From CBFGRU01 sp965651255 (lineage in GTDB: Bacteria; Planctomycetota; Phycisphaerae; Phycisphaerales; SM1A02), in contig CBFGRU010000014.1 of assembly GCA_965651255.1 (NCBI GenBank), positions 1-23,147 on the forward strand: a DNA stretch of 23,147 nt. The letters run 5' to 3'. Below the pieces are notes generated by a model that saw only the letters and a list, made by a program, of their open reading frames with translations, did no database searches and was not told where the DNA came from. Numbering within the stretch: position 1 is the stretch's first letter; each line of letters opens with the position of its first letter. The translations under genes were made by a program, and so were the position numbers. Shown here one piece after another: positions 1 to 6,280 of this stretch.

Positions 1-366
1 AGACGGCTGCTCTGAGCGGTCCGCCACAAAGTGGATCCAGTCCTGCGCTCGAAACATAGGATACTCTGCGGAGGCACGCGTGGTATCTTTCAATTCGTAG
101 AGCGCCGCAATGTGTTCGTCCTGTAGGAGGGTCTCATCGAAGAAGCCAAAGTCCAGCATGAGTTGGACATTCTTGGGGACATCTCCCTTGGCCGCGCGAT
201 TCTTGAAATACGCTTTCTCGTACGCGGACCAGTAGACCTTGGAAATACGTCGGCGGAGTTTGCGCGGATCCCCGCCGGAGTCCAGAGGGTTCTGCATGCC
301 CGCCAGGGTTTTGAGGTCGTCCAGCAGTTGCTTGGCTTCCTCCGCGGGAATGCCGCAGAAAGTCAT
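1..366 (-). CDS. Unrecognised protein, 3' part missing at the left window edge
   Basis: An open minus-strand frame runs off the left edge with no stop. From the ATG at 366 it encodes at least 122 residues, beginning MTFCGIPAEEAKQLLDDLKT and ending in the window with HFVADRSEQPS. The composition is that of a soluble, mixed-charge protein with no signal peptide or membrane segment. I do not recognise the family. The same frame stays open upstream to an ATG at 456, which would overlap the end of fabI by 29 bases, and passes a GTG at 411. None of the three starts has a convincing Shine-Dalgarno sequence, so the start is uncertain and the ATG at 366 is the conservative choice. It lies 61 bases or less after fabI on the same strand and could be co-transcribed with it. 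Confidence 0.6.
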   Translation of the reverse strand, partial: MTFCGIPAEEAKQLLDDLKTLAGMQNPLDSGGDPRKLRRRISKVYWSAYEKAYFKNRAAKGDVPKNVQLMLDFGFFDETLLQDEHIAALYELKDTTRASAEYPMFRAQDWIHFVADRSEQPS

Positions 367-427
367 GATCTTGCCCAGAGTTACACCATCGACCTGGTCA
401 CGAACAGACACCCAAAGCCCGCAGCAT

Positions 428-1207
428 TCAAAGTCCCATAATGCTGTATCCAGCATCGACATACAGGACCTGACCCGTAATGCCACCCGATCTTGGACCT
501 AACAAAAAGGCCGCTGCTTCTCCAACCTCCTCGCCGGTGATGTTGCGTCGAAGCGGCGCCTTCTTCTCCATCCAGTCGAGAATCTCTCCGAAACCGCCAA
601 CGGCCAGGGCGGACATGGTGCGCAACGGCCCTCCCGAGATTGAATTGACCCGGATGCCATCCGGTCCCAACTCCATGGCGAGGTATCGAGTCGCTGCTTC
701 AAGCGCGGCCTTTGCCACCCCCATCACGTTGTAGCCCGGAACTGCTTTCTCGGCCCCGTAGTAGCTCATGGAGATCATCGCACCGCCTTGCTTCATCAGA
801 GGCCGCGCCCGGTTGGCCATCGCCATATACGTATACGCAGAAATGTCCAGCGCTTCGCTGAACACCTTGCGAGGCGTGGCGGTGAACACACCCTCTTTCA
901 ACCAGTCTTTATCAGCAAATGCAATGGAGTGTGCGACGAAGTCGAGCTGTCCGAACTCGTCCCCGATCTCGCCGAAGATTCGATCCAGATCATCATCGCT
1001 CGCAGCGTTTAACGGTCGCAGCCACGGAGATGAAACCCCCAGTTGCTCGATCGCCTTCGAGACCCGGCGTTCCATCTTCTCGCCGGGCAGATGGGTGAAG
1101 AGCACCTCGGCGCCCTGTTTCAAGAGCGCTTCCGCGATCGAGTAGGCATAACTTCGGTCATTGGCAATACCCACGACCAGTCCGCGCTTTCCTTCCATCT
1201 CACCCAT
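428..1207 (-). CDS. fabI: Enoyl-[acyl-carrier-protein] reductase (NADH)
   Basis: FabI reduces trans-2-enoyl-ACP in the last step of each cycle of type II fatty acid synthesis in the cytoplasm. The 259-residue protein is a full-length atypical short-chain dehydrogenase. The N-terminal nucleotide-binding segment is VVGIANDRSYAYSIAEAL (residues 11-28). The FabI-specific catalytic pattern is present as SYYGAEKAVPGYNVMGVAK, with Tyr149, Tyr159 and Lys166 matching E. coli Tyr146, Tyr156 and Lys163. The C-terminal segment GGITGQVLYVDAGYSIMG is typical of the family. A longer start at 1228 is possible, but it would place the strong GGAAGGAG sequence inside the gene. The ATG at 1207 sits 9 bases after it and is preferred; a third ATG lies at 1198. 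The small lipoprotein gene lies 189 bases upstream on the same strand and an unknown gene follows. Confidence 0.96.
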   Translation of the reverse strand: MGEMEGKRGLVVGIANDRSYAYSIAEALLKQGAEVLFTHLPGEKMERRVSKAIEQLGVSSPWLRPLNAASDDDLDRIFGEIGDEFGQLDFVAHSIAFADKDWLKEGVFTATPRKVFSEALDISAYTYMAMANRARPLMKQGGAMISMSYYGAEKAVPGYNVMGVAKAALEAATRYLAMELGPDGIRVNSISGGPLRTMSALAVGGFGEILDWMEKKAPLRRNITGEEVGEAAAFLLGPRSGGITGQVLYVDAGYSIMGL

Positions 1208-1216
1208 CGACCCATT

Positions 1217-1224
1217 CTCCTTCC
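1217..1224 (-). promoter_or_regulatory. Ribosome binding site that sets the fabI start
   Basis: Minus-strand GGAAGGAG lies 9 bases before the ATG at 1207. It argues against the upstream in-frame ATG at 1228. Confidence 0.7.
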
Positions 1225-1396
1225 ACAACGTGACGCATGACCGCGAGACTCGCGATCAATCGGCGGTGCAAAGCGTACGCGCCACGCAGCCGTCGTGCGA
1301 ATGCACAAGGCCACACCTGCCCCACTCTGAAGCTTGATTCCGCAGGGCCCTTACGACGCGGGCGAACTCATTCGCGATTCGCGACCCCTGGCTCCA

Positions 1397-1597
1397 TCAG
1401 TTGCCAGTATCGGAGTCGTCGGATTCTTCTGTTTCTTTCGCGCCGCCTTCAACGGGCATGTTGTTCGGCGGCGGCAGAACTCCGGGCTCATTCGTTCCCT
1501 GCGTTCCACTTCCACCCGTAGAAGACTCTCCGGAACAGCCGCCCAATGTCAGGACGGCCAGAACGATGATTCCTCCGAGAGTGACAACACGCTGCAT
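1397..1597 (-). CDS. Small secreted lipoprotein of unknown function
   Basis: The 66-residue protein starts MQRVVTLGGIIVLAVLTLGG followed by Cys21. This is a textbook lipoprotein signal peptide: a basic residue near the N-terminus, a hydrophobic stretch, and the lipobox L-G-G-C. The mature part of about 46 residues is low-complexity and rich in Gly, Ser, Thr, Pro and acidic residues, ending EETEESDDSDTGN-like, with no recognisable domain. It is probably an unstructured peptide tethered to a membrane by lipid at Cys21. It lies on the minus strand upstream of fabI (189-base gap) and is divergent from the gene at 1810. The signal is clear; the function is unknown. The lipobox and signal make a chance reading frame unlikely despite the small size. 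Confidence 0.75.
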   Translation of the reverse strand: MQRVVTLGGIIVLAVLTLGGCSGESSTGGSGTQGTNEPGVLPPPNNMPVEGGAKETEESDDSDTGN

Positions 1598-1656
1598 TGC
1601 GGACCTCCTGCCTTCATGAGTGTGCCTGCAGTGTTCAACCAGTTCTGGGTCCAGAA

Positions 1657-1681
1657 TACCGATTTTCGATCAGCATCGGTA
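1657..1681. repeat. Perfect 7-bp inverted repeat in a divergent intergenic region
   Basis: TACCGAT (1657-1663) and ATCGGTA (1675-1681) form a perfect inverted repeat with an 11-base spacer. The repeat sits in the 212-base gap between the minus-strand lipoprotein gene and the plus-strand gene at 1810. It could be a dimeric operator or a short hairpin. No U-tract follows on either strand, so it does not look like an intrinsic terminator. Confidence 0.4.
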
Positions 1682-1809
1682 ATCGCACTCGGATAACCGC
1701 TACGAATCCCCCGAATTGGTGTGGCAGAACCTGTCAATTGCCGGCCTCGCACGAACCATCGGGTAGACTTTCATCAGGAAGTGGAATTCTCAATGGTGGG
1801 AGTCGATCA

Positions 1810-2247
1810 ATGGCTGAATCAGCCGCATGGCCGCCGCTTCGCCTGGTGGGCGACCGGCCGCCAGCGCAACCCAACCCGGCAGACCTGGTCGCGATGGAGA
1901 ACAGACTCGCGGCCGGCAATACAGAGCTTGATCCGCGTGATCCGCGCTGGGCGTTTGCCATGCGCACACGTTCACAGTTGCAGGGCATGGTTCTGACACC
2001 GGAGCGGCGCGAGCAACTCCTGCGCGAAGCGAAGACGATGAACCTGCGTCCATTTGATGCAAGTGTCATCATCGCGATCGTTCAGGATGGTGCACGTCGA
2101 GGCGATTCCAACACGCGCCTCGCGACTTCGCTTGCACTGGTTCGACCTGCGCAACGCGCAGCCGTCGATTATGGCTGGCGATGGGCGCTGGCCCTCATTT
2201 CAGCACTCATCGTCAACTTCTTCCTGATCAACTGGTTTACCGGGTGA
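1810..2247 (+). CDS. Small tail-anchored membrane protein of unknown function
   Basis: The 145-residue protein is largely cytoplasmic with one C-terminal hydrophobic helix, ALALISALIVNFFLINWF (about residues 126-143), followed by only two residues, so it looks tail-anchored. The middle (about 64-99) is a charged helical stretch, TPERREQLLREAKTMNLRPF, followed by a short region ending AIVQDGARRG. The N-terminus (1-30) is Pro/Ala-rich. There is no signal peptide and no Cys cluster. I do not recognise a family. The ATG at 1810 is chosen because GGTGGGAG ends about 8 bases before it; the frame is open back to 1597, but that upstream part reads like non-coding sequence. The gene converges with rnc, with 18 bases between their ends. 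Confidence 0.7.
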   Translation: MAESAAWPPLRLVGDRPPAQPNPADLVAMENRLAAGNTELDPRDPRWAFAMRTRSQLQGMVLTPERREQLLREAKTMNLRPFDASVIIAIVQDGARRGDSNTRLATSLALVRPAQRAAVDYGWRWALALISALIVNFFLINWFTG

Positions 2248-2265
2248 ATCGAGAAGACGACGTCG

Positions 2266-3060
2266 TCACGCGACCGCTTCCGACGTCACCCGCCCATCAT
2301 CCGGAGTGTCCGGCAGGTGATCGCGAATTCGCTTTCCTCGATGATCAAGCAGGAAGACATCCCCATCCTCATCAAGTATCGCCGCTTCCAGGGCAATGAG
2401 CGCATTGAGCGCTGCCTGCTGTTCCGCGTGCTTCTTTGATGGTCCCCAACTGGACGGGAAGCGCTCCGCACCGATCTCGACACAAATCTCAAAGCACTTG
2501 GCGTGGTCCGGACCCTTCTCATCGAGAAGGACGTAACTGGGTGGCGCTTCAAACTTCTGCTGCGCAACCTGTTGCAGAACACTCTTGAAATTCTGCTGAT
2601 GCCCGGAGCGGAATGCCGCACGAACACGCGATGAGAGGTGTTCGAGAATGAACATCCGAGCGCGTTCCAGCCCCGCTTCAAGGTACAGCGCACCGATGAC
2701 CGCCTCGAACCCACCGGCTGCGAGGGATCGTGGGATCTCTCCTCGATTCCGCATTCCTTTACCAAGCTCAATAAGTACATCCAACCCGAGACGACGTGCG
2801 ATTCGAGCACACGTATCTCTGCTGACGACCGTGGACTTGATCTTGGTCAGCTCTCCTTCGAGCAAATGTGGAAACTGCTCGTAGAGATAGTCGCAGATCA
2901 CCATCCCCAGGATCGCATCCCCAAGAAACTCCAGGCGCTCGTTACTGTCGAGCTTGTTGTCCGTGCAGGAGGCATGACGCAATGCCCGGCGCAGGAGCTC
3001 ACGATCCTTGAACTGGTACCCGAGGACCTCCTCGGCTCGGTCTAGCTCGTCGATTTTCAT
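2266..3060 (-). CDS. rnc: Ribonuclease III
   Basis: RNase III cleaves double-stranded RNA during rRNA maturation and mRNA turnover. The 264-residue protein has the endonuclease domain first (about 8-150), with the signature NERLEFLGDAIL giving Glu41 and Asp48 (E. coli Glu38 and Asp45). A double-stranded-RNA-binding domain follows (about 155-225, containing WGPSKKHAEQQAALNAL). There is also an unusual acidic C-terminal tail of about 35 residues. The second metal-ligand segment reads SLAAGGFEAVIGALYL: Glu119 matches E. coli Glu117, but the position of Asp114 is Gly116. The ATG at 3060 is chosen because homology begins there; the frame stays open upstream to 3252 with unlikely composition. Only a weak GGTGG precedes the start. 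Confidence 0.95.
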   Translation of the reverse strand: MKIDELDRAEEVLGYQFKDRELLRRALRHASCTDNKLDSNERLEFLGDAILGMVICDYLYEQFPHLLEGELTKIKSTVVSRDTCARIARRLGLDVLIELGKGMRNRGEIPRSLAAGGFEAVIGALYLEAGLERARMFILEHLSSRVRAAFRSGHQQNFKSVLQQVAQQKFEAPPSYVLLDEKGPDHAKCFEICVEIGAERFPSSWGPSKKHAEQQAALNALIALEAAILDEDGDVFLLDHRGKRIRDHLPDTPDDGRVTSEAVA

Positions 3061-3405
3061 AGCCCAGTTTCCACCGACGCAGTGGCAACCACCACGGCGC
3101 CGACCAACTGCTCCTTCGCGGTGCAATCGTGTTTCACAAACTGGGTGGGTTTGACCGTACCGAGCGCATGATGACGGAACGGTGAAACTCACACAGTGGG
3201 GTCTACGCAACCACGCCCATGGTACAAGACTCTTCGACAAGAAACGAGTCAATCGTGACCAAAACCTGCCTCCCCGGCTGGAATCCTTCCCATGCCGGGT
3301 AGCCCAGGCGGGGGTACCGGGCTACGCTAGCGGTCCTCTGTCCTCGCTCGGGCGCGTGCGACCGGGGAGAAGACCAGAGCCAGCCATCGGACGCGAGACT
3401 CCGCC
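3061..3405. other. 345-base divergent intergenic region between rnc and rpmH
   Basis: No convincing protein-coding gene is seen on either strand. The region must hold the promoters of rnc (-) and rpmH (+), but I could not identify convincing -35/-10 hexamers. Its main visible content is a pair of adjacent hairpins at 3273-3325, which would lie in the rpmH leader if transcription starts upstream of them. Confidence 0.6.
3273..3325. repeat. Two adjacent GC-rich hairpins upstream of rpmH
   Basis: Hairpin 1: CCCGGC (3273-3278) pairs with GCCGGG (3294-3299), and the inner TGGAA pairs with TTCC-A across a TCC loop with two bulged bases. Hairpin 2: GTAGCCC (3299-3305) pairs with GGGCTAC (3319-3325) around a 13-base loop. 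The two share base 3299. They could be a structured mRNA leader, a REP-like intergenic palindrome, or protein-binding sites. No U-tract follows, so a terminator is unlikely. Confidence 0.5.
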
Positions 3406-3555
3406 ATGCACTATCCACGTCGAGCCAGCAATGTGAAGCGCCGCCGCAACGTCGGCTTTCGGGCGCGGATGAAGACCCGTAAGGGTCGCAAGATCATCAG
3501 CCGTAAGCGCCGTATGGGCCGTGCGATTGCATCGTTCCCCCGACGCGGTCGATGA
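3406..3555 (+). CDS. rpmH: 50S ribosomal protein L34
   Basis: The 49-residue, extremely basic peptide begins MHYPRRASNVKRRRNVGFRA and continues with RMKTRKGRKIISRKRRMGRA. This matches the L34 pattern (SN-KR-R--GFRARM-T--GRK----RR--GR). L34 is a component of the large ribosomal subunit. The N-terminus is MHYPRR in place of the more common MKRT-Q. The gene ends 18 bases before aroK on the same strand. In most bacteria rpmH is followed by rnpA near dnaA; neither is visible here. The gene is reported from direct reading because it is very short; the motif match is strong. Confidence 0.93.
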   Translation: MHYPRRASNVKRRRNVGFRARMKTRKGRKIISRKRRMGRAIASFPRRGR

Positions 3556-3573
3556 CCATATCGGAGCGCGACC

Positions 3574-4113
3574 ATGTCGGCCGCCAGGAGTCCGGTGTTC
3601 TTAATCGGAATGCGCGGAAGCGGTAAATCGACGATCGGCCGACAACTCGCAAATCAACTTCAGGTTCCGTTTTCAGATCTGGACGATCTTGCCCGCGAAG
3701 GGCTGGGCGGTCGGTCGGTCGTCGAGATCTGGGATGCCGATGGTGAATCGGCCTGGCGCGATGCGGAAGCGGCTGCCTTCGCGGCGTATCTCGAAACTTC
3801 GCCCGCCACAAGCGGTGGCGTCCTGGCCTTAGGCGGCGGCGCGGCCCAAGTGCCAGCGATTCACAAGGGGTTGCTTGCCCTTCGTCAATCTGCGTGCCGA
3901 ATCATCTGGCTTCGGGCGACGGTCGAGACGCTTCGGCAACGCCTGCTTCAATCCAACACAGATCGTCCGAGTCTCACCGGGAAGGAAGTGGCTGAGGAAA
4001 TCTCGGAAGTTCTTGTGCGACGCGAGCCGGTCTATGCCGCGCTCGCCACGCGGACGATCGATGTGGATCATCGATCGATCAGTGAGATTGTTCAGTTGCT
4101 CGTCGCCAACTAG
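3574..4113 (+). CDS. aroK: Shikimate kinase
   Basis: The enzyme phosphorylates shikimate with ATP in the chorismate (aromatic amino acid) pathway. The 179-residue protein is a P-loop NMP-kinase-type fold. Walker A is GMRGSGKST (12-20). SDLDDLA supplies Asp35/Asp37 for shikimate binding, and GESAWRDAEAAAF gives Arg62. The Gly-rich loop LALGGGA is at 84-90 and the lid carries DRPSL with Arg131. VRREPVYAALA near 148-158 is the conserved adenine-side Arg/Tyr segment. All expected catalytic elements are present and the length is normal. A GGAG lies about 7 bases before the ATG. It is 18 bases downstream of rpmH and probably shares its transcript, and it converges with the PilZ gene, with 9 bases between their ends. 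Confidence 0.93.
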   Translation: MSAARSPVFLIGMRGSGKSTIGRQLANQLQVPFSDLDDLAREGLGGRSVVEIWDADGESAWRDAEAAAFAAYLETSPATSGGVLALGGGAAQVPAIHKGLLALRQSACRIIWLRATVETLRQRLLQSNTDRPSLTGKEVAEEISEVLVRREPVYAALATRTIDVDHRSISEIVQLLVAN

Positions 4114-4122
4114 ACCGGCATG

Positions 4123-4509
4123 TCATGCGGCACGAGACAGATGCCCGCTTCCCAGCATACGCACGAGCTTCTCCCGGCCGTCATCGTAAAAGCGCACAAT
4201 CTCAATGGCCGATCGCACCGGACCCGGGTCATCGTCCCGATCGTTCGTCCATGCGGTCCTGCCGAGAAAATGCAGTGTGCCGGGTTCGTCTGACAAGTGC
4301 ACGGGGAGCGTCAATTCAACATTGACGATTTCGCCCTTCTCGAGTGACTCATCAAGCTCCAGCCGTAAACCCCCGGCGCTGATGTCGTAGGCATGCCCTT
4401 CGCATGAGTGCATCGCACCGTCGCGAATGCGAGTGACAAGAACCGGCGAGTACATCACCGGCAGAGTGAATCGCTCATGTTGCCTGCGCTCGGTAAGGAC
4501 TTGTCGCAT
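4123..4509 (-). CDS. PilZ-domain protein (probable cyclic-di-GMP-binding)
   Basis: The 128-residue protein is essentially one PilZ domain, the common receptor fold for cyclic di-GMP. Both halves of the binding signature are visible: RQHER (Arg9-x3-Arg13) near the N-terminus and DISAGG (Asp42-x-Ser44-x2-Gly47). The beta-barrel follows, with segments such as VNVELTLPVHL and LHFLGRTAW. No output domain is fused, so it would act by binding a partner. The ATG at 4509 is chosen because AGGAG lies 8 bases upstream; the frame is open to 4608, but that extension lacks PilZ homology. It lies 108 bases downstream of the fur-like gene on the same strand. The process it controls cannot be read from the context. 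Confidence 0.85.
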   Translation of the reverse strand: MRQVLTERRQHERFTLPVMYSPVLVTRIRDGAMHSCEGHAYDISAGGLRLELDESLEKGEIVNVELTLPVHLSDEPGTLHFLGRTAWTNDRDDDPGPVRSAIEIVRFYDDGREKLVRMLGSGHLSRAA

Positions 4510-4517
4510 GTCTGAAT

Positions 4518-4522
4518 CTCCT
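4518..4522 (-). promoter_or_regulatory. Ribosome binding site that sets the PilZ gene start
   Basis: Minus-strand AGGAG lies 8 bases before the ATG at 4509, supporting the short 128-residue form over a start at 4608. Confidence 0.65.
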
Positions 4523-4617
4523 GGCCGGGGCGTACTGGAGAACCCGCCATGGAGATATCGGTCCTGGGGAATTCGGACTTCACCAGAAACCACAAATCGC
4601 TGACACAATGACCTCGA

Positions 4618-5085
4618 TTACTGTCGCACGCCGATGACCTGAATGCTTACTCCGGCGATGGTCACGCCCAGCGTTGACTCGATCTCTCGCAGGACATCTG
4701 TCGGTACCTGCTCAAGAAACCGCCGGCCAAGCGCTTCCGGAACGTCGTGAATCTCATCGGTCCCTTGAACCCGGACATGGATGTGATCAGACATGTCCGC
4801 ATCGTACCGGCATGATCCGGCGACCGTCGCGAGTTTGCGGGCAAGCCCCGCTTCGCAGAGCGCCTCCAGCGTGTTGTACACCGTCGCGAGACTCATCGGC
4901 TCAGTATCAGTCTGCACGAGGTGATGAAGTTCGTCGGCCGTCGGATGTTGCCGACACTTGGCAAGCACTTCATACACCGCGATGCGCTGTCGGGTCGAAC
5001 GGAGCCCGTGCTGCGCAAAGAGTTCGGTCGTACGATCGCTTTCATCACAGGCCCGCAACGCATTCACTCCAGTCAGAATCAACAC
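4618..5085 (-). CDS. Fur-family metal/peroxide-responsive regulator lacking the structural zinc site
   Basis: Fur-family proteins are dimeric repressors that bind DNA when loaded with metal. This 155-residue protein has the winged-helix region RSTRQRIAVYEVL, HPTADELHHLV and MSLATVYNTLEALCEAGL (about 29-81), then a dimerisation/metal domain. All five regulatory-metal ligands of Bacillus PerR have counterparts: His47, Asp95, His101, His103 and Asp114. Both CxxC pairs that hold structural zinc in PerR and many Fur proteins are missing: the first position reads VRVQGT, and the protein stops (GVRQ) where the second would be. The four cysteines present (13, 44, 77, 92) are not in CxxC pairs. The exact subtype (Fur, PerR, Zur) is not decidable. 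The start is uncertain; GTG or TTG codons shortly downstream are possible. It is divergent from ilvC. Confidence 0.88.
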   Translation of the reverse strand: MLILTGVNALRACDESDRTTELFAQHGLRSTRQRIAVYEVLAKCRQHPTADELHHLVQTDTEPMSLATVYNTLEALCEAGLARKLATVAGSCRYDADMSDHIHVRVQGTDEIHDVPEALGRRFLEQVPTDVLREIESTLGVTIAGVSIQVIGVRQ

Positions 5086-5167
5086 ATCCGATCCGTCGTA
5101 CGCGATGAGCTGGATATTATTCTCGGAAAGAGTCCGTCAGACCACACTTCAGTTTCCCCTGCCCCGC
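5086..5167. promoter_or_regulatory. Divergent promoter region between the fur-like gene and ilvC
   Basis: This 82-base gap must carry the start signals for both divergent genes. It contains the only AT-rich patch nearby, TGGATATTATTCTCG (5111-5125), giving TATTAT on the plus strand and AATAAT on the minus strand as -10-like sequences. No clear -35 and no recognisable Fur or PerR box was found, so the assignment is positional. Confidence 0.35.
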
Positions 5168-6208
5168 ATGTCATTGACTATCTATCGACAGTCATCGCAC
5201 CCGTCGCTCCTTTCCATCGAGGCGCTGCGGAATCGTACGATCGCGGTCCTCGGATTCGGCAATCAGGGTGAAGCACACGCCTTGAACCTCCGCGACAGTG
5301 GATTGTCAGTCATTGTGGGCTCCCGCCATGGTTCTGATGCCGGCCAGCGAGCACGTGAATTCGGTTTTCGCGTACTCCCCCACCCTGACGCCGCAGCGCA
5401 GAGCGACCTGGTCATCATGGCGGTTCCAGACGACATTCAGCGAGACTTCTACCACGGCGTGATCGAGACATCACTCCAGCCCGGTGCGACTCTCGGGTTC
5501 ATTCACGGGTATTCGATTCACTTCGGAGGACTTCGACTTCGGCAGGATCTCGGAGCGGTCCTTGTGGCCCCGAAAGGGCCGGGCACGCTGCTGCGTGACA
5601 ATTTCGTGCACAATCTGGGACTGCCTGCCCTGGTGTCGGTGGCTCAAGATTCTCGCCATCAGGATGCAAGGGAATTGGCCTTCGCCTGGGCGGCCGGCAT
5701 CGGCAGCGGGCGAGCGGGTGTAATCGAGACGACTTTTGGAACCGAGACCGAAACTGATCTCTTCGGCGAGCAGGCAGTCCTGTGCGGTGGCTTGGGAGCC
5801 CTCATCACCGCGGCATTCGAAGTGCTCGTTGATGCGGGGTATCCGCCGGAGATTGCATATATCGAATGCTGCCACGAAGTGAAACAGGTTGCGGACCTCA
5901 TCTATGCAAAAGGTCTTGCGGGTATGTATCGCGCCATCTCTAACACCGCGGAGTTTGGTGCTTACGAGGCCGGTCCGAAGGTAGTCGATGACCACACGAA
6001 AGCTCGTTTGCGTGCATTGCTGGATGAGATTCAACGCGGCGGTTTCGCTCAACGCATGGAAGCGGATGCGCGTGCGGGGTCGCCGTGGTTCTTCCGACAG
6101 CAAGGGCAAGCGGCTGACCACCCGATTGAGCGTGCTGGCCAAACCGTTCGTTCGCTCATGCCGTGGCTGTCGCCGCCATTCAAGAATGATTCTGCCGATA
6201 ACCCCTGA
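5168..6208 (+). CDS. ilvC: Ketol-acid reductoisomerase, class I
   Basis: The enzyme isomerises and reduces acetolactate or acetohydroxybutyrate in branched-chain amino acid synthesis. The 346 residues fit class I. The nucleotide fold begins VLGFGNQGEAHALNLRDSG (28-46), and the cofactor-specificity loop is GSRHGSDAGQRA (51-62). Active-site elements are VAPKGPG (Lys136), ETDLFGEQAVLCGG (Asp197, Glu201), ECCHE (Glu237) and ISNTAEFG (Ser258), all in the expected order in the knotted C-terminal domain. The start ATG at 5168 has no evident Shine-Dalgarno; the frame is open to 4958, but that part overlaps the divergent fur-like gene and has no family match. It is an orphan: no acetolactate synthase genes adjoin it. 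uppP follows after 72 bases. Confidence 0.94.
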   Translation: MSLTIYRQSSHPSLLSIEALRNRTIAVLGFGNQGEAHALNLRDSGLSVIVGSRHGSDAGQRAREFGFRVLPHPDAAAQSDLVIMAVPDDIQRDFYHGVIETSLQPGATLGFIHGYSIHFGGLRLRQDLGAVLVAPKGPGTLLRDNFVHNLGLPALVSVAQDSRHQDARELAFAWAAGIGSGRAGVIETTFGTETETDLFGEQAVLCGGLGALITAAFEVLVDAGYPPEIAYIECCHEVKQVADLIYAKGLAGMYRAISNTAEFGAYEAGPKVVDDHTKARLRALLDEIQRGGFAQRMEADARAGSPWFFRQQGQAADHPIERAGQTVRSLMPWLSPPFKNDSADNP

Positions 6209-6280
6209 ATCAGGTCAAATCGAACGGGCCGGTGGGCCGATGAACTCTTCGCCCTGAGTCTCGTATCCACATGACTACCC

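Noticed and set aside
822..840. Short palindromic stretch CATATACGTATACG as an operator
   Set aside because: It lies inside fabI and encodes the well-conserved YTYMAM region, so codon content is a sufficient explanation.
1360..1395. GCGAA/TTCGC hairpin after the lipoprotein gene as an intrinsic terminator
   Set aside because: The stem has only five pairs and no run of U follows on the minus strand.
3061..3252. N-terminal extension of RNase III
   Set aside because: The extra 64 residues are Cys/Arg/His-rich with no similarity; the domain starts directly after the ATG at 3060.
3270..3350. A structured small RNA such as the signal recognition particle RNA
   Set aside because: The hairpins are real, but the conserved GGAAGGAAGCAG-type loop sequence of that RNA is absent on both strands, and no tRNA-like fold or other known RNA signature was seen.
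4958..5167. N-terminal extension of the ketol-acid reductoisomerase frame
   Set aside because: It overlaps the divergent fur-like gene, has no family similarity and reads like antisense sequence; the ATG at 5168 gives the family's normal length.
5086..5167. A Fur or PerR box for autoregulation
   Set aside because: The AT-rich patch at 5111-5125 does not match the known inverted-repeat consensus; only a promoter-like sequence can be claimed.
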